From positions 310,001-374,000 of the forward strand of contig NC_008011.1 of the NCBI RefSeq assembly GCF_000055945.1: 64,000 nt of DNA, written 5' to 3'. The notes beneath the pieces were generated by a model that worked only from the letters and a program-made list of their open reading frames with translations, had not been told where the DNA came from and did no database searches. This document shows positions 1 to 10,200 of the stretch, in pieces. A program made the translations under genes and the position numbers. The stretch's first letter is position 1, and each line of letters opens with the position of its first letter. The DNA is from Lawsonia intracellularis PHE/MN1-00. Lineage in GTDB: Bacteria > Desulfobacterota > Desulfovibrionia > Desulfovibrionales > Desulfovibrionaceae.

Positions 1-1150
1 AGTCTATTATCACATTAAGATAGTCCGAAAAACCTAAGTCAATTAACTGTGCTTTTAATGCATGACAAAACTTATTAGCAGCTTTCTTTCGTAATTCATA
101 AATTTTCTCAAGTATTACTTGAAGTTTTTTGATCAATATAGTATATTGTTTTTCAATCTGGCGTAAGTCTAGTACACAACTATCTAAAAAAGATAACTTA
201 TCCTCAATCTCTTCTTTAAAAGAAAAAATTTCTGGTAAACTTCGATGGAGCTTTCTTTTAAGTTGTGAAAGTTCAAATAAACGTGCTTCTATTTCTTCAA
301 TATTTTTATTTTTTTCTGATGTAACTAGTGAAAGTTTTTGTAATTTTTGTGCTAACTCGTTCAATTGTTGTCTACATTCAATTATAGTAGGGAGACTATC
401 CATGATGCTTTGATCAATAGACAGAAAACATTCTAAGTTTTTCTCAATGAGAGAAAGATGATTAATCAAACCTCCTTCTTCCCCCTGAAGAAGTTGCAAA
501 ATCATCAATTGTTTTTTTTGAAGAATTGCAATCGAACGAATATCTTCTTTTAGTAATTCTAATTGTTCATCTTCATTAGGAATTGGTTTTACTTTGTTGA
601 TATCGTATAGATACGATTCAAATAAATCACGTCGTTCTTCAATCTCTTGACAACGATATATGAGCTTCTCCTTCTTTTTTAATAATGTTTTAATTTCTTC
701 AATTAATATATCTTTTTGCTGAAAAAGTTCTGGATGTTCAACCCAAGCATCTATAATTTTTTCTTGATACAAAGGTTGAAGTAATTTTTGTTGACCATGT
801 TGACTTGTATGTGTAAGCAATTTAGGCTGCAATTCTTTTACAGTGTTTTGAGACGTCAGTTTATCATTAAGATAAAAACGACTTCTTCCTGTAGCAGCAG
901 AAAGTTCACGTCGAAGAATAAGCTCTCCTTTTTCTGGATGAACAAAAAGTGCTTCAATTTGAGCTCGTTCTTTTCCTTGACGAACCATATCTACTCTTAA
1001 CTTATCGCCCATAAGAAAATTAATTGCTTTTAAAATAAAACTCTTACCAGCACCTGTCTCTCCTGTGATTACATTCATACCACTGGAAAATTCCAGTTCT
1101 ATATCATCAATAAGAGCCAAATTTTGAATACGTAGATACTCAAACATCAT
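1..1150 (-). CDS. recN: DNA repair ATPase RecN (5' part, runs off the left edge)
   Basis: RecN is an SMC-like ATPase that acts at double-strand breaks during recombinational repair. Reading leftward from the ATG at 1150, the frame stays open to the window edge, giving about 383 residues of a protein that usually has about 550. The start reads MMFEYLRIQN, and a Walker A motif GETGAGKS lies at residues 30-37. From about residue 130 it is rich in Leu, Glu, Lys and Gln, as expected for the coiled-coil arm. The C-terminal ATPase half lies outside the window. A second ATG follows the first, so the start could be one codon later. The nearest upstream gene, an ABC permease on the same strand, ends 54 bp away. 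Confidence 0.9.
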   Translation of the reverse strand, partial: MMFEYLRIQNLALIDDIELEFSSGMNVITGETGAGKSFILKAINFLMGDKLRVDMVRQGKERAQIEALFVHPEKGELILRRELSAATGRSRFYLNDKLTSQNTVKELQPKLLTHTSQHGQQKLLQPLYQEKIIDAWVEHPELFQQKDILIEEIKTLLKKKEKLIYRCQEIEERRDLFESYLYDINKVKPIPNEDEQLELLKEDIRSIAILQKKQLMILQLLQGEEGGLINHLSLIEKNLECFLSIDQSIMDSLPTIIECRQQLNELAQKLQKLSLVTSEKNKNIEEIEARLFELSQLKRKLHRSLPEIFSFKEEIEDKLSFLDSCVLDLRQIEKQYTILIKKLQVILEKIYELRKKAANKFCHALKAQLIDLGFSDYLNVIID

Positions 1151-1204
1151 TCTTTTTACTCACTAATAAATAAAGAAAGGATATTGACTCAAAAACAATT
1201 ACAA

Positions 1205-2035
1205 CTAACGTGCTAACCGTGGATCAAATGTATCACGTAACCCCTCACCTAATAGGTTATACCCAAGGATAGTTATTAAAATAGCTAAACCAGGGTAAAA
1301 TGAAAGCCAAGGAGCTATTTCAAGTGTATCTTTACCTTCCATTAACATATTTCCCCAACTAGGATCTGGAGGTTGCACCCCAAGTCCTAAAAAACTTAAA
1401 GAAGATTCTACTAATATTGCTCCTGCAATACCTAATGTTGCTGAAATAAAAACAGGAGTAAGTGTATTTGGGAGAATATGGATAAGAAGTATACGTGTAG
1501 TACTTGCACCACAAAGCTTAGCAGCAGCAATAAAATCTCTTTCTCTTAAAGATAATGTTTCTGCTCTTACAAGCCTTGCTACTCCCATCCAGGATGTAAG
1601 GCCAATAATAATCATAATATTTGTTAAACTTGGTTCAAGAAATGCAATAACAGCAAGAATAAGAAAAAATGAGGGGAAACAAAGCATTGTATCAACTACT
1701 CTCATTATAATTTCATCTGTAATACCACCAAAGTAACCTGCAATTAATCCAAAAAATACACCAATGACAACAGCAATACCTACAGCAATGAATCCAACTC
1801 CAAGAGAGGCTCTTGCTCCATATAATAATCGAGAAAGTACATCTCTTCCTAATGCATCTGTTCCAAGAAGAAACGTATTAGATGGAGGTTCAAGCACTGC
1901 ATTAAGATGTAATTCTGTTGGATCATATGGGGCTAGCAGTGGTGCAAAAACAGCAATAACAACCATAAATAAAACAATAATGAGTCCTATTAGAAGAATT
2001 ATATGTTGTTGAACAAACCTCATAATATAAGTCAT
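1205..2035 (-). CDS. Dipeptide/oligopeptide-type ABC transporter permease (DppC/OppC-like)
   Basis: This is an inner-membrane permease of a peptide-class ABC importer, 276 residues. The N-terminal motif GTDALGRDVLSR (residues 58-69) is the usual DppC/OppC signature. The EAA-type ATPase contact loop lies near residues 168-190 (DFIAAAKLCGAS, then LPN). About six hydrophobic helices are visible. The start codon overlaps the stop of the upstream permease by ATGA, so the two are translationally coupled and form a heterodimer. The ATPases and the binding protein are not in the window. The substrate (dipeptide, oligopeptide, nickel or other) cannot be read from the permease alone. Confidence 0.88.
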   Translation of the reverse strand: MTYIMRFVQQHIILLIGLIIVLFMVVIAVFAPLLAPYDPTELHLNAVLEPPSNTFLLGTDALGRDVLSRLLYGARASLGVGFIAVGIAVVIGVFFGLIAGYFGGITDEIIMRVVDTMLCFPSFFLILAVIAFLEPSLTNIMIIIGLTSWMGVARLVRAETLSLRERDFIAAAKLCGASTTRILLIHILPNTLTPVFISATLGIAGAILVESSLSFLGLGVQPPDPSWGNMLMEGKDTLEIAPWLSFYPGLAILITILGYNLLGEGLRDTFDPRLAR

Positions 2036-3039
2036 CTTATGGCTCCCTGACGAATACGAGGATCAGCTATGCCATAACAAACATCAGCCAAAAAATTACC
2101 TAAAAGAGTTAATATTGCTCCTAATACAAGATTTCCCATGATTAATGGATAATCTCTTGCCATAACAGCTGTATAAAAAAGTTGACCAAGTCCAGGTAAA
2201 GCAAAAATACTTTCAATAATGACACTACCACCAATGAGTCCTGGAACAGAAAGACCAAGAAGTGTAATGACAGGAAGTAGGGCATTTCTTAATGCATGGC
2301 GAAAAATAACTTTCCATGTAGAAAGTCCTTTAGCTTTTGCAGTCAAAATAAAATCTTGACGTAACACTTCTAACATAGACGCTCTCATAAAGCGAGAAAT
2401 ACCTGCTATGCTGCCTACAGTCATGACAATTATTGGCAATACTAAGTGGGAGGCAACATCTTTAATTTTTCCCCATAGAGAAAGATATGAAAAGTCTAAT
2501 GATGTAATTCCAGAAATAGGGAACCATTGTAGATCAAGGCCAAACCACAACATAAGTAATAAGGCTAACCAAAAACCTGGCATAGCAAAACCAAGAAAAA
2601 CAAGAATAGTTATCAACTTATCAAATAAACTATCCTGTTTCCATGCAGATAATACACCTAAAGGGATAGCTATCATTAATGAAATTGCTAATGATAGAAC
2701 ATTCATAAATACTGTTAAAGGAAGACGTTCAAAAATCTTCACAATAACAGGTCGTGCATCAGCAGACATTGATGTTCCAAAATCAAATCGAATAATTCTT
2801 GATAACCAATCTATGTATTGAACATATATTGGTCTATTAATACCATAAAGAGACTCTAACCTTTGTTTAGTAGTTTCACCAGCCATTGGATTTAATGTTG
2901 TTTGTAAGTCTGTTGGACTTCCTGGGGCTAAGTGAATTACAATAAAACTAACAATAGTGATTCCCCAAAGGACTACTAGTATCCATAGTATTTTTTTTAT
3001 AAAATATAAGATAAGTGATTTTGTAGACTGATACATCAT
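2032..3039 (-). CDS. Dipeptide/oligopeptide-type ABC transporter permease (DppB/OppB-like)
   Basis: Partner permease of the 1205-2035 gene, 335 residues. It shows the OppB/DppB layout: an N-terminal helix (about 13-36) ending in HLAPGSP, a periplasmic stretch with LYGINRP, then five more helices. The EAA loop lies at about residues 229-253 (DFILTAKAKGLS, then FRHALRNALLP). The gene overlaps the DppC-like gene by four bases. Upstream are about 150 bp of AT-rich DNA before the next same-strand gene, so a promoter there is likely. In this class a separate lipoprotein or periplasmic protein binds the substrate. None is adjacent upstream, so the rest of the transporter is probably encoded elsewhere. 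Confidence 0.88.
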   Translation of the reverse strand: MMYQSTKSLILYFIKKILWILVVLWGITIVSFIVIHLAPGSPTDLQTTLNPMAGETTKQRLESLYGINRPIYVQYIDWLSRIIRFDFGTSMSADARPVIVKIFERLPLTVFMNVLSLAISLMIAIPLGVLSAWKQDSLFDKLITILVFLGFAMPGFWLALLLMLWFGLDLQWFPISGITSLDFSYLSLWGKIKDVASHLVLPIIVMTVGSIAGISRFMRASMLEVLRQDFILTAKAKGLSTWKVIFRHALRNALLPVITLLGLSVPGLIGGSVIIESIFALPGLGQLFYTAVMARDYPLIMGNLVLGAILTLLGNFLADVCYGIADPRIRQGAIR

Positions 3040-3190
3040 ATATAACCCATTACATAGGACACGTTATTGACTTTAATGTATTTTAAAATGTTTAGTTTTT
3101 ATTTATACAGAAGTAGACTATAATCAATAAAAAGTACTATAGTAAATGTATTGGTAAAAAAGTAATTATTAAATAATTCATAGTAGTCTT

Positions 3191-3712
3191 TTATTCACTC
3201 TTAAAAATCCAAGATATAAGTTCTTTCTTTTCTATTTCCCATTCAGAAGACAAACGAACATGAAGAAAATTTTTATAGCATATATCAATAAAATGGAGAC
3301 ATGTCTCTATAAGATAAATTTTTTCTAAAAAAACAGCATCTGGCTCATCAGAATCTAAAGATACTTTTGGTGTTTGAAAGTTTCCAAAAGAAAAATTCTC
3401 AGCTTTAAGTGTCAATTGCCATGAAAGTTCATCTTTTTCAAAACGTAGTAGAGCACGTGTAACTTTTTTTCCTGTTTGTAATCCAATTCGTGCTTCCCTT
3501 AAAGGAGAATAAGGACCAAAAACTGTTGCTGTTTCAAGCGATTCACCTTCTCCACCTTGAACAACAACTCTTTGTTCCATAGAAAAAGTAAATAATTGTC
3601 CTTTACTATCCTTAAAACCCATTGGTTTTGTTTCACTTATAAACCATAACCAAGTAAGAAACTCTTGCCCTAGAAGAATATCTATTCCCTGTCCAAGATA
3701 TTGTTCACTCAT
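3191..3712 (-). CDS. Conserved hypothetical protein downstream of the RdgC-like gene
   Basis: A 173-residue soluble protein with no signal peptide and no motif I can name. It starts MSEQYLGQGIDILLGQEFLTW, and its middle section alternates charged and hydrophobic residues (VTRALLRFEKDELSWQLTL), suggesting a beta-rich fold. The start lies 12 bp downstream of the stop of the RdgC-like gene, so the two are probably cotranscribed and linked in function. It may supply a role carried by the C-terminal half of longer RdgC proteins, but I see no residue-level match that proves this. Treat the function as unknown. Confidence 0.7.
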   Translation of the reverse strand: MSEQYLGQGIDILLGQEFLTWLWFISETKPMGFKDSKGQLFTFSMEQRVVVQGGEGESLETATVFGPYSPLREARIGLQTGKKVTRALLRFEKDELSWQLTLKAENFSFGNFQTPKVSLDSDEPDAVFLEKIYLIETCLHFIDICYKNFLHVRLSSEWEIEKKELISWIFKSE

Positions 3713-3724
3713 ATCTATATATCT

Positions 3725-4339
3725 CTAAACAAATTTTGTAGGTTCAAGGGTATCTATTTGAATAATAGAAGAAGTATCAAGTAATGATACAGCCAAATTA
3801 TATGGTGTCTGTAACTCTAAGTGTAAATCGAATGTCAATGTGAAAAAAGTTGTGAATAAATCAATCAACTTTATATGAGTAGAACTAAGATATACTATAT
3901 TAGTTGTGGTTGACCATACAACATCAAAGACAGCAGGGATAGGTAAAAAATGTTTAAAAAGACGAAGCCGTACTTGTTCATGTAACTCTGACTTTCTTTC
4001 CTGAGAAAGAAACTTTTTCCCTGTGAGTTGAAGATTCTTTTTTTCTTTTTGAAGTGCTATAGCTAAGTGTTTTTTTAAAACAGCTGGTGGAATTCTACGG
4101 GTCTCTAAACGTAAAGCAAAGGCTAAATATTCTCCTTTTTCTGGATGGCTTATATTCCAATTTACATCAAGCATATCATCAAAATTTGTCCAACCCCAAG
4201 ACCGCTCTTGACTTGTATCATCAATATCTTGAAAGGCATATTGTTGAAGCTTTTCTGGAATTTTTTGCCATAGTTCTGAAGAAACCTTTTCTATTATTTT
4301 ATACCGTGTAAAACTACAACTTGAACGAAGAAATCCCAT
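3725..4339 (-). CDS. Short RdgC-like recombination-associated protein
   Basis: RdgC of E. coli is a ring-shaped DNA-binding protein of about 300 residues that limits RecA. This protein is 204 residues. Its order of elements resembles the first two thirds of RdgC: an N-terminal strand region with a WGWTN segment, then a charged segment RRIPPAVLKKHLAIALQKE, KFLSQERKSELHEQVRLRLF, and a strand pair around VWSTTTNIVYLSS. These correspond to the RdgC region around VIKQAL, KDEVLHSLLPRAFS and MMWIDT. That comparison is from memory. The missing C-terminal third and the adjacent small gene make this a compact or split version. Identification is moderate. Confidence 0.62.
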   Translation of the reverse strand: MGFLRSSCSFTRYKIIEKVSSELWQKIPEKLQQYAFQDIDDTSQERSWGWTNFDDMLDVNWNISHPEKGEYLAFALRLETRRIPPAVLKKHLAIALQKEKKNLQLTGKKFLSQERKSELHEQVRLRLFKHFLPIPAVFDVVWSTTTNIVYLSSTHIKLIDLFTTFFTLTFDLHLELQTPYNLAVSLLDTSSIIQIDTLEPTKFV

Positions 4340-4465
4340 CTAGTACTACCTATAATTATAATTTAGTTAATATGCTTACGCATCCAAAAAATATTTGGCA
4401 AGCATAAGTTTTAAATGTCCCATAATGTATATTATGTAAACTTTTATTCATATCTCTTTTTTTAC

Positions 4466-4478
4466 AAAAAAAAAAAAA
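4466..4478 (+). repeat. Run of 13 A upstream of the DUF3179-like gene
   Basis: A run of 13 A residues, preceded by seven T and AC, lies 82 bp before the start of the secreted protein gene at 4561. Such a tract is prone to slippage. It lies in the likely promoter region, so its length could alter promoter spacing or DNA bending. There is no evidence of variation from this one sequence. Confidence 0.6.
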
Positions 4479-4560
4479 TTCCCTAATATAAATTGTCAAT
4501 AATGCCGACAAGAGAATTGCAAGGTGTTCAGACAAGATTTTATTAAAGAAGGGCTTTACA

Positions 4561-5688
4561 ATGAGATACCATTATTCTTTATCAGTTATTCTAACCATAC
4601 TTCTTACATTTTCTATGGTTACGAGTACACTTGCAATTCCAAGGACAGAAAAAGATTTACAGTATATTGCAAACAATCTTACAGAGACACCTGTAAAATA
4701 TGGTGATATTCCATCTATCACTCAACCTGAATATATATCAGTAAATGATGCAAACCTTACTCTTGAAGGACGTGATCCTGTATTTATAGTATTCATTCCA
4801 GGTTCACAACCACGAATCTATCCTCAAAGAATTATGGTATGGCATGAGGTTGTTAACGAGTATATCAATGGGAAAAGTTATGTCATAACCTACTCTCCTA
4901 TTTCTGGTTCAATGGCTGCATATGAGTCAACAATAGAAGGAATGAATCTTATTTTTGATACTGAAGGAAAACTTTTTAATAGTACAAGCGTATTAATCGA
5001 TAGAAACACAGGAAGTCTATGGAGTCAACTGATAGGAATGGCCTTTGACGGTCCACTTAAAGGAAAAGGATTACGATATATTGTTTCTTGGTGGACAACA
5101 TGGGATAAAGCCAAAGAGATGTATCCAACAGCCTTAGTCCTAGCTACACCAAGAGGAACAAATAAACCCTATGGTAGGGATCCATATGGTTCATATGTAA
5201 CCCATGGCAACTATTATGACGATGAACGTATTGTATATCCAGTAGTTCAACAAGATAAAAAACATCAACTTCATCCTAAAACAAAGGTACTTGGTATTGA
5301 AATTGAAGGCTTACCCTTAGCTATTGATGAAGCTTATGTTAAAGAGAAAAAAGTTGTTAACTTCTACTTTGGACCATATGCATTAGTTGCTTTATATGAT
5401 TCTCGATTAGATATAGTGAGAGTCTTTAACCGTGAAGTTTGGGATAAACAAATATTGTTTACTCAAAATCCACAAGGACTTCTTGTAGATATTGATACAA
5501 ATACAATATGGAACTATGATGGAATAGCTATACAAGGTAAACTAAAAGATGCTTCTATCTCTGAGTTCTTTGGTATAAATGCATTTTGGTTTTCTTGGTA
5601 TGCTTTTAATCCTGAGTCTCTTCTTGTACCAGGATCAACGGTTGTACCTAGCTCAGCACTTATAAAAAATGCTTTATTTCTAGAATAA
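4561..5688 (+). CDS. Secreted DUF3179-like protein
   Basis: A 375-residue exported protein of unknown function. Residues 1-25 form a signal peptide (charged start, long hydrophobic core, then STLAIPR). The body follows the DUF3179 pattern: ISVNDANLTLEGRDPVFIV, RIYPQRIMVWHEVVNEYING, VITYSPISGSMAAYES, SVLIDRNTGSLWSQ and GPLKGKGLRYI. In many relatives the segment after the third strand carries Cys (YCPL type). Here it reads YSPISG with Ser, so any metal or thiol role is doubtful. A purine-rich ribosome site (AAGAAGGG) precedes the start. The gene converges on the 5691-6236 gene, with only two bases between them. Confidence 0.75.
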   Translation: MRYHYSLSVILTILLTFSMVTSTLAIPRTEKDLQYIANNLTETPVKYGDIPSITQPEYISVNDANLTLEGRDPVFIVFIPGSQPRIYPQRIMVWHEVVNEYINGKSYVITYSPISGSMAAYESTIEGMNLIFDTEGKLFNSTSVLIDRNTGSLWSQLIGMAFDGPLKGKGLRYIVSWWTTWDKAKEMYPTALVLATPRGTNKPYGRDPYGSYVTHGNYYDDERIVYPVVQQDKKHQLHPKTKVLGIEIEGLPLAIDEAYVKEKKVVNFYFGPYALVALYDSRLDIVRVFNREVWDKQILFTQNPQGLLVDIDTNTIWNYDGIAIQGKLKDASISEFFGINAFWFSWYAFNPESLLVPGSTVVPSSALIKNALFLE

Positions 5689-5690
5689 CA

Positions 5691-6236
5691 TTACTTTATA
5701 TTCTGGATACACAAGATAGTTATAGACCCAGCACAAATTGTCTTTCTAAGAATACTATTGAGGGAATATGTATAAATAATTCCTTCAATAGCATTCTTTT
5801 TTATAAACGTCTGAAAAAAAGAAAAACCTTTCTTTGCAGTACAAAAAAATAGGCCATAGTTTATAACAAAAGAAGGAATATCTAAGTTACGTTCAGGCAC
5901 ACGATAATCAACAAGTATTGCATAGGAAAATGTTTTAAGTGTATCAACAAGTTCTGAGTGAATTTCTGGTGCTGTCTGACTAAAACTAAAAAGAAATAGT
6001 ATAAGGTTCCTCTTTATAGATTGATATTCCTTTAACTCTATAGAGTCATTATTCTTTATCAAAGAAGATATCTTCCTATATTTTTTGATACAATGAGTAG
6101 AAGTTTCATAAAGATGCCATTTAGTATGATCAAAAATAGTAATCTTTGATGTAGGTATCAAAACGCTACTACTATCAATTAATGCTATTATATGAGAAAA
6201 TATGAATGAATGAAATATTTGTTGAAAAGTAAACAT
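5691..6236 (-). CDS. Hypothetical protein, possible worn SAM methyltransferase
   Basis: A 181-residue protein whose start lies one base after the stop of the HD hydrolase gene, so the two are very likely coupled. The second half (YAILVDYRVPERNLDIPSF, then NAIEGIIYTY) resembles, from memory, the C-terminal part of small class I methyltransferases in Desulfovibrio relatives. The glycine-rich SAM-binding motif expected near the N-terminus is not visible. It may therefore be shortened, divergent or inactive, or something else. No signal peptide is obvious. The name is a low-confidence inference, but the reading frame and coupling support a real gene. Confidence 0.5.
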   Translation of the reverse strand: MFTFQQIFHSFIFSHIIALIDSSSVLIPTSKITIFDHTKWHLYETSTHCIKKYRKISSLIKNNDSIELKEYQSIKRNLILFLFSFSQTAPEIHSELVDTLKTFSYAILVDYRVPERNLDIPSFVINYGLFFCTAKKGFSFFQTFIKKNAIEGIIYTYSLNSILRKTICAGSITILCIQNIK

Positions 6237-6237
6237 G

Positions 6238-7029
6238 TTATAGAGATTCTTCTATCATCTTTGTAAATAAATTACGAATATTCTGAAATGTATTACAGTT
6301 AGGAAGCGTGTCTAATAATACAGAGATGCTACTTGAAGATGCAAATAGTCTTTTTGTAATAGGAAATGTTAACTCTCTTATCCAAGAAAGTATAACCATT
6401 TTAAAATCATTGAGATATATAAGATCTAAATAACTTGGTGTTCTTCCTTCCAAAATATCTTGCATTACCTTATGGTTCCACTTTAAAGGTTCATCTTTTA
6501 AAAAAAGGGTTACTTCTTTTTTTTGTGATGTACCATCCATGTGTGATGAAACAACACGCAAGATATCTAACTTATCAGCATCCCTTAAAATTGTAGCAGT
6601 TAGCTGAATTTTGTTATCTAACTGTTTAGGTAATAATTTACGATTATGTAGTACCATAGCTGATAAACATACTTTTTGTATAATTTTTATTTCTTCTTCA
6701 AGAAATCCATACTTTTTTAAAAGTTGAACACTTAATGTTGCATGATTTATAGACTCCCAATCATTAAATGTTCTCCACTTGATAAACTGAGGAAATCTCC
6801 CTATATCATGATAAAGAGCCGCTAATAAAGCTCCCCTACTCACTATATTAGAAAACTCTTCATATTGAAGAATCATTTTTACATTATCTAATACATGCTG
6901 AGTATGCTCGTACTTTAGTTTAAGTAAATAATGTGAGTCTACTGTTATGTATTGGTTAACAAAGGATTCAAAATAGGCTTTATGAGATGCAATATCTAGA
7001 TTATGCACTGTAATCTTTCTTGTATCCAT
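6238..7029 (-). CDS. HD-domain phosphohydrolase
   Basis: A 263-residue cytoplasmic protein of the HD superfamily, metal-dependent phosphohydrolases that usually act on nucleotides or cyclic nucleotides. The metal ligands are visible in order: H45 in TQHV, the HD pair H74-D75 in YHDIGRFPQF, H96 in INHATLS and D152 in LRDADKLDIL. The later DADKLD element is typical of this subgroup. No sensor, synthetase or nuclease domain is attached, so the substrate is unknown. The downstream gene starts one base after the stop. Upstream, 213 bp separate it from the divergent dnaE. Confidence 0.82.
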   Translation of the reverse strand: MDTRKITVHNLDIASHKAYFESFVNQYITVDSHYLLKLKYEHTQHVLDNVKMILQYEEFSNIVSRGALLAALYHDIGRFPQFIKWRTFNDWESINHATLSVQLLKKYGFLEEEIKIIQKVCLSAMVLHNRKLLPKQLDNKIQLTATILRDADKLDILRVVSSHMDGTSQKKEVTLFLKDEPLKWNHKVMQDILEGRTPSYLDLIYLNDFKMVILSWIRELTFPITKRLFASSSSISVLLDTLPNCNTFQNIRNLFTKMIEESL

Positions 7030-7094
7030 AATGTATATTAAAAAAATCCAATTAAAATCATAACAAAAGGAACGTTGAGCATTTCTTCTTTTTT

Positions 7095-7110
7095 TGTTAG
7101 TTAGTTAGTT
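7095..7110. repeat. GTTA tetranucleotide tract
   Basis: Four tandem copies of GTTA lie in the divergent gap between the HD gene and dnaE. Short tetranucleotide tracts can vary in copy number between strains. It lies about 130 bp from the dnaE start, and I see no clear promoter element overlapping it. Confidence 0.6.
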
Positions 7111-7242
7111 AAATAAATATATATGAAAGTCCTGTAAACTTTTAATAACTCTTTATAATTATTTGATAAGTAATTAATTACATATTACCAATATAAATAC
7201 TTCAACTACTTTATTAACACAAGATAATGTGAGAATATTTTT

Positions 7243-10200
7243 ATGTCTAATTTTGTTCATCTTCACTGTCATTCAGAATATAGCCTTCTAGATGGTGCTA
7301 TTCGCTTAGATGCCCTGTGTGCACGTACTAAAGAATTTGGGATGCCTGCTGCTGCTGTTACAGATCATGGGAACTTATTTGCAGCTACACATTTCTATTC
7401 TATCTGTAAAGAATATGGGATAAAACCCATTATTGGCTGTGAGGTATATGTAACAAAAGATCATGCTGATAAACTTTCCAAATTTTCCAAAGCCAGGCAT
7501 CACCTTATCTTACTAGCAAGAAATAAAGAAGGATACCATAATCTTGTCAAGCTTGTAACACGTGGATATCTTGATGGATTCCACTATAAACCTAGAGTAG
7601 ATAAAACATTACTAAAACAATTTAGTAGTGGTATTACAGCATTATCTGCCTGTTTAGCTGGAGAATTACCACGTACAATTATGGGAAAAAACATATTTGT
7701 AGAAAAAGGTGGTACATTTGATGATGCCATTTCTATTGCTCAAGAGTACGCTTCTATCTATCCAGGACAATTTTACTTAGAAGTACAAGCAAACATGTTA
7801 CCTGAGCAACAAAAAGTTAATGAAAAACTTTATGAATTAGCTGAATATACAAACTTACCATTAGTAGCAACAAATGATTGCCATTATCTTAATGCAGATG
7901 ATGTAGAAGCTCATGATATTCTCCTATGTGTTCAGACACAGGCTAAGTTTAATGATACTGATCGAATGCGTTTTAATGCTACAGACCTATACTATAAGTC
8001 ATCTGAAGAAATGGAGAAAGCATTCTCCCATCTTCCAATAGCTATTGAAAATACAATAAAAATTGCTGAATCATGTTCTGTTGAAATGGATTTTTCAAAA
8101 AATCTTTTTCCAGTCTACGAGTTACCTAAAGGGGTAACGCCTGATGATGAATTCCGACGACTTGCACGTGAAGGTTTACAAAAACGATTAGAAGTATACC
8201 CAAATAAAAAACAGTTAACCACAGAAAACTACTGGAAAAGGCTTGAACAAGAACTTGATATTATATGTAAAATGGGGTTCCCAGGATACTTTCTAATTGT
8301 TCAAGACTTTATTAACTGGGCAAAAGATAATAATATTCCTGTAGGACCTGGTCGTGGTTCTGCAACAGGATCTCTTGTAGCATGGGCATTACGTATTACA
8401 AACATTGATCCACTTCCTTACAATCTTCTCTTTGAACGATTTTTAAATATAGAACGTATTAGCTTACCTGATATTGATGTTGACTTCTGTGAAGATAAAC
8501 GTGGAGATGTTATTCGCTATGTTATGAACAAATATGGTGTAAACTCTGTAGCCCAAATTACAACTTTTGGGAAAATGAAGGCCAAAGCAGTAGTGCGTGA
8601 TATAGGTAGAGTTTTGGATATGTCTTTTAAAGAGACAGATAATATCGCAAAGTTAATACCAGATGATTTGCATATGACTATTCTTAAAGCAATGGAAGTT
8701 GAACCAAAACTTCAAGCATTATACAATGAAGAGCCTCATATTAAAAGACTTCTTGATATCTCAATGAAACTTGAAGGCCTTGTTCGTCATGCTTCTACCC
8801 ATGCCGCAGGTGTTGTAGTCTCAGATAAACCTATGGATGAATACCTTCCTCTATATCGTGGTAAAAAAGGTGAACTTGTTACTCAATTTGATATGAAGAT
8901 GGTAGAAAAAGTTGGACTTGTAAAGTTTGACTTTCTAGGCCTACGTACAATGACTCTCATCCATACAACTCTCAAAACAATAAAAGACCAGGGGAAAATT
9001 CCTCCAAACCTTGATACACTTCCTTTAGATGATCCTAAAACATATGAGCTTCTTTCTAAAGGAGATACTGATGGTGTTTTCCAAGTGGAAAGTTCTGGTA
9101 TGCGTCAATACCTCCGAATGCTTAAACCCAACTGTTTTGAAGATCTCATTGCTATGCTTGCACTATATCGCCCTGGTCCTCTTGGTTCCGGTATGGTTGA
9201 TGAATTTATTAAGCGGAAACATGGAACAGTAACAATCGAATATCCCCTTCCATCTTTAAAGGATTGCTTAAAAGATACATATGGCGTTATTGTTTATCAA
9301 GAACAGGTTATGCAAATTGCTCAAATTGTTGCAGGATATTCTCTTGGAGAAGCAGATCTTTTACGGCGAGCCATGGGCAAAAAAAATCCTGAAGCTATGG
9401 CAAAAGAGCGCACTCGCTTTGTTGAAGGTGCCATAAAAAATAATGTTACTGAAAGTATTGCTTCTGATATCTTTGATTTAATGGAAAAATTTGCTGAATA
9501 TGGTTTTAACAAATCACATTCAGCTGCTTATGCACTTATTTCTTATCATACAGCCTATTTAAAAGCTCACTTTACATTAGAATTTATGGCTGCTTTATTA
9601 ACATCAGAAAGTGGTAATCAAAACAAAATTCTTAAATACACTGCAGCCTGTAAAGATATGGGTATTGATATACTAAAACCAGATATCCAAACAAGTTGCC
9701 GAGAATTTATAGTAAAAGATAATTCTATAGTTTTTGGTTTATGTGCCATAAAGAATGTAGGTGATGATGCTATCGAGAAAATAATTACTACACGAAAAAA
9801 AGATGGCCCTTTTCTTTCATTACTAGATATGTCTTTTCGGGTAAACCTAAAAAAAGTCACAAGGCGTGTGTTAGAAAGTCTCGTTAAAGGTGGTGCATGT
9901 GATAGTTTTGGATGCTCAAGAGCTGGTATGCTAACAGCCTTAGATAAAATTATTGCTAGAACATATAAAAAAATTAAAGATGAGCAGTCTAATCAAGGCT
10001 CATTATTAGCATTTGCACCTAAAATAGAATCTGTATCTCTTCCAGGGATTGGCTTTACTTGTGAAGAACAAAATATGCCTGAATGGGATGAGGATGAAAA
10101 ACTGCTTTATGAAAAAGAGGCACTAGGTTTCTTTCTAACAAGCCATCCACTACAAACATATAGACAAGAAATTTATCGCTTAGGACTTCAACCACTTGAA

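Noticed and set aside
129-1000. Open plus-strand frames over the left end
   Set aside because: They lie antisense to recN, whose minus-strand protein has a clear P-loop and family start.
7095-7110. GTTA repeats as a CRISPR or larger array
   Set aside because: Units are 4 bp, without spacers; no CRISPR-like direct repeats or cas genes were seen in the window.
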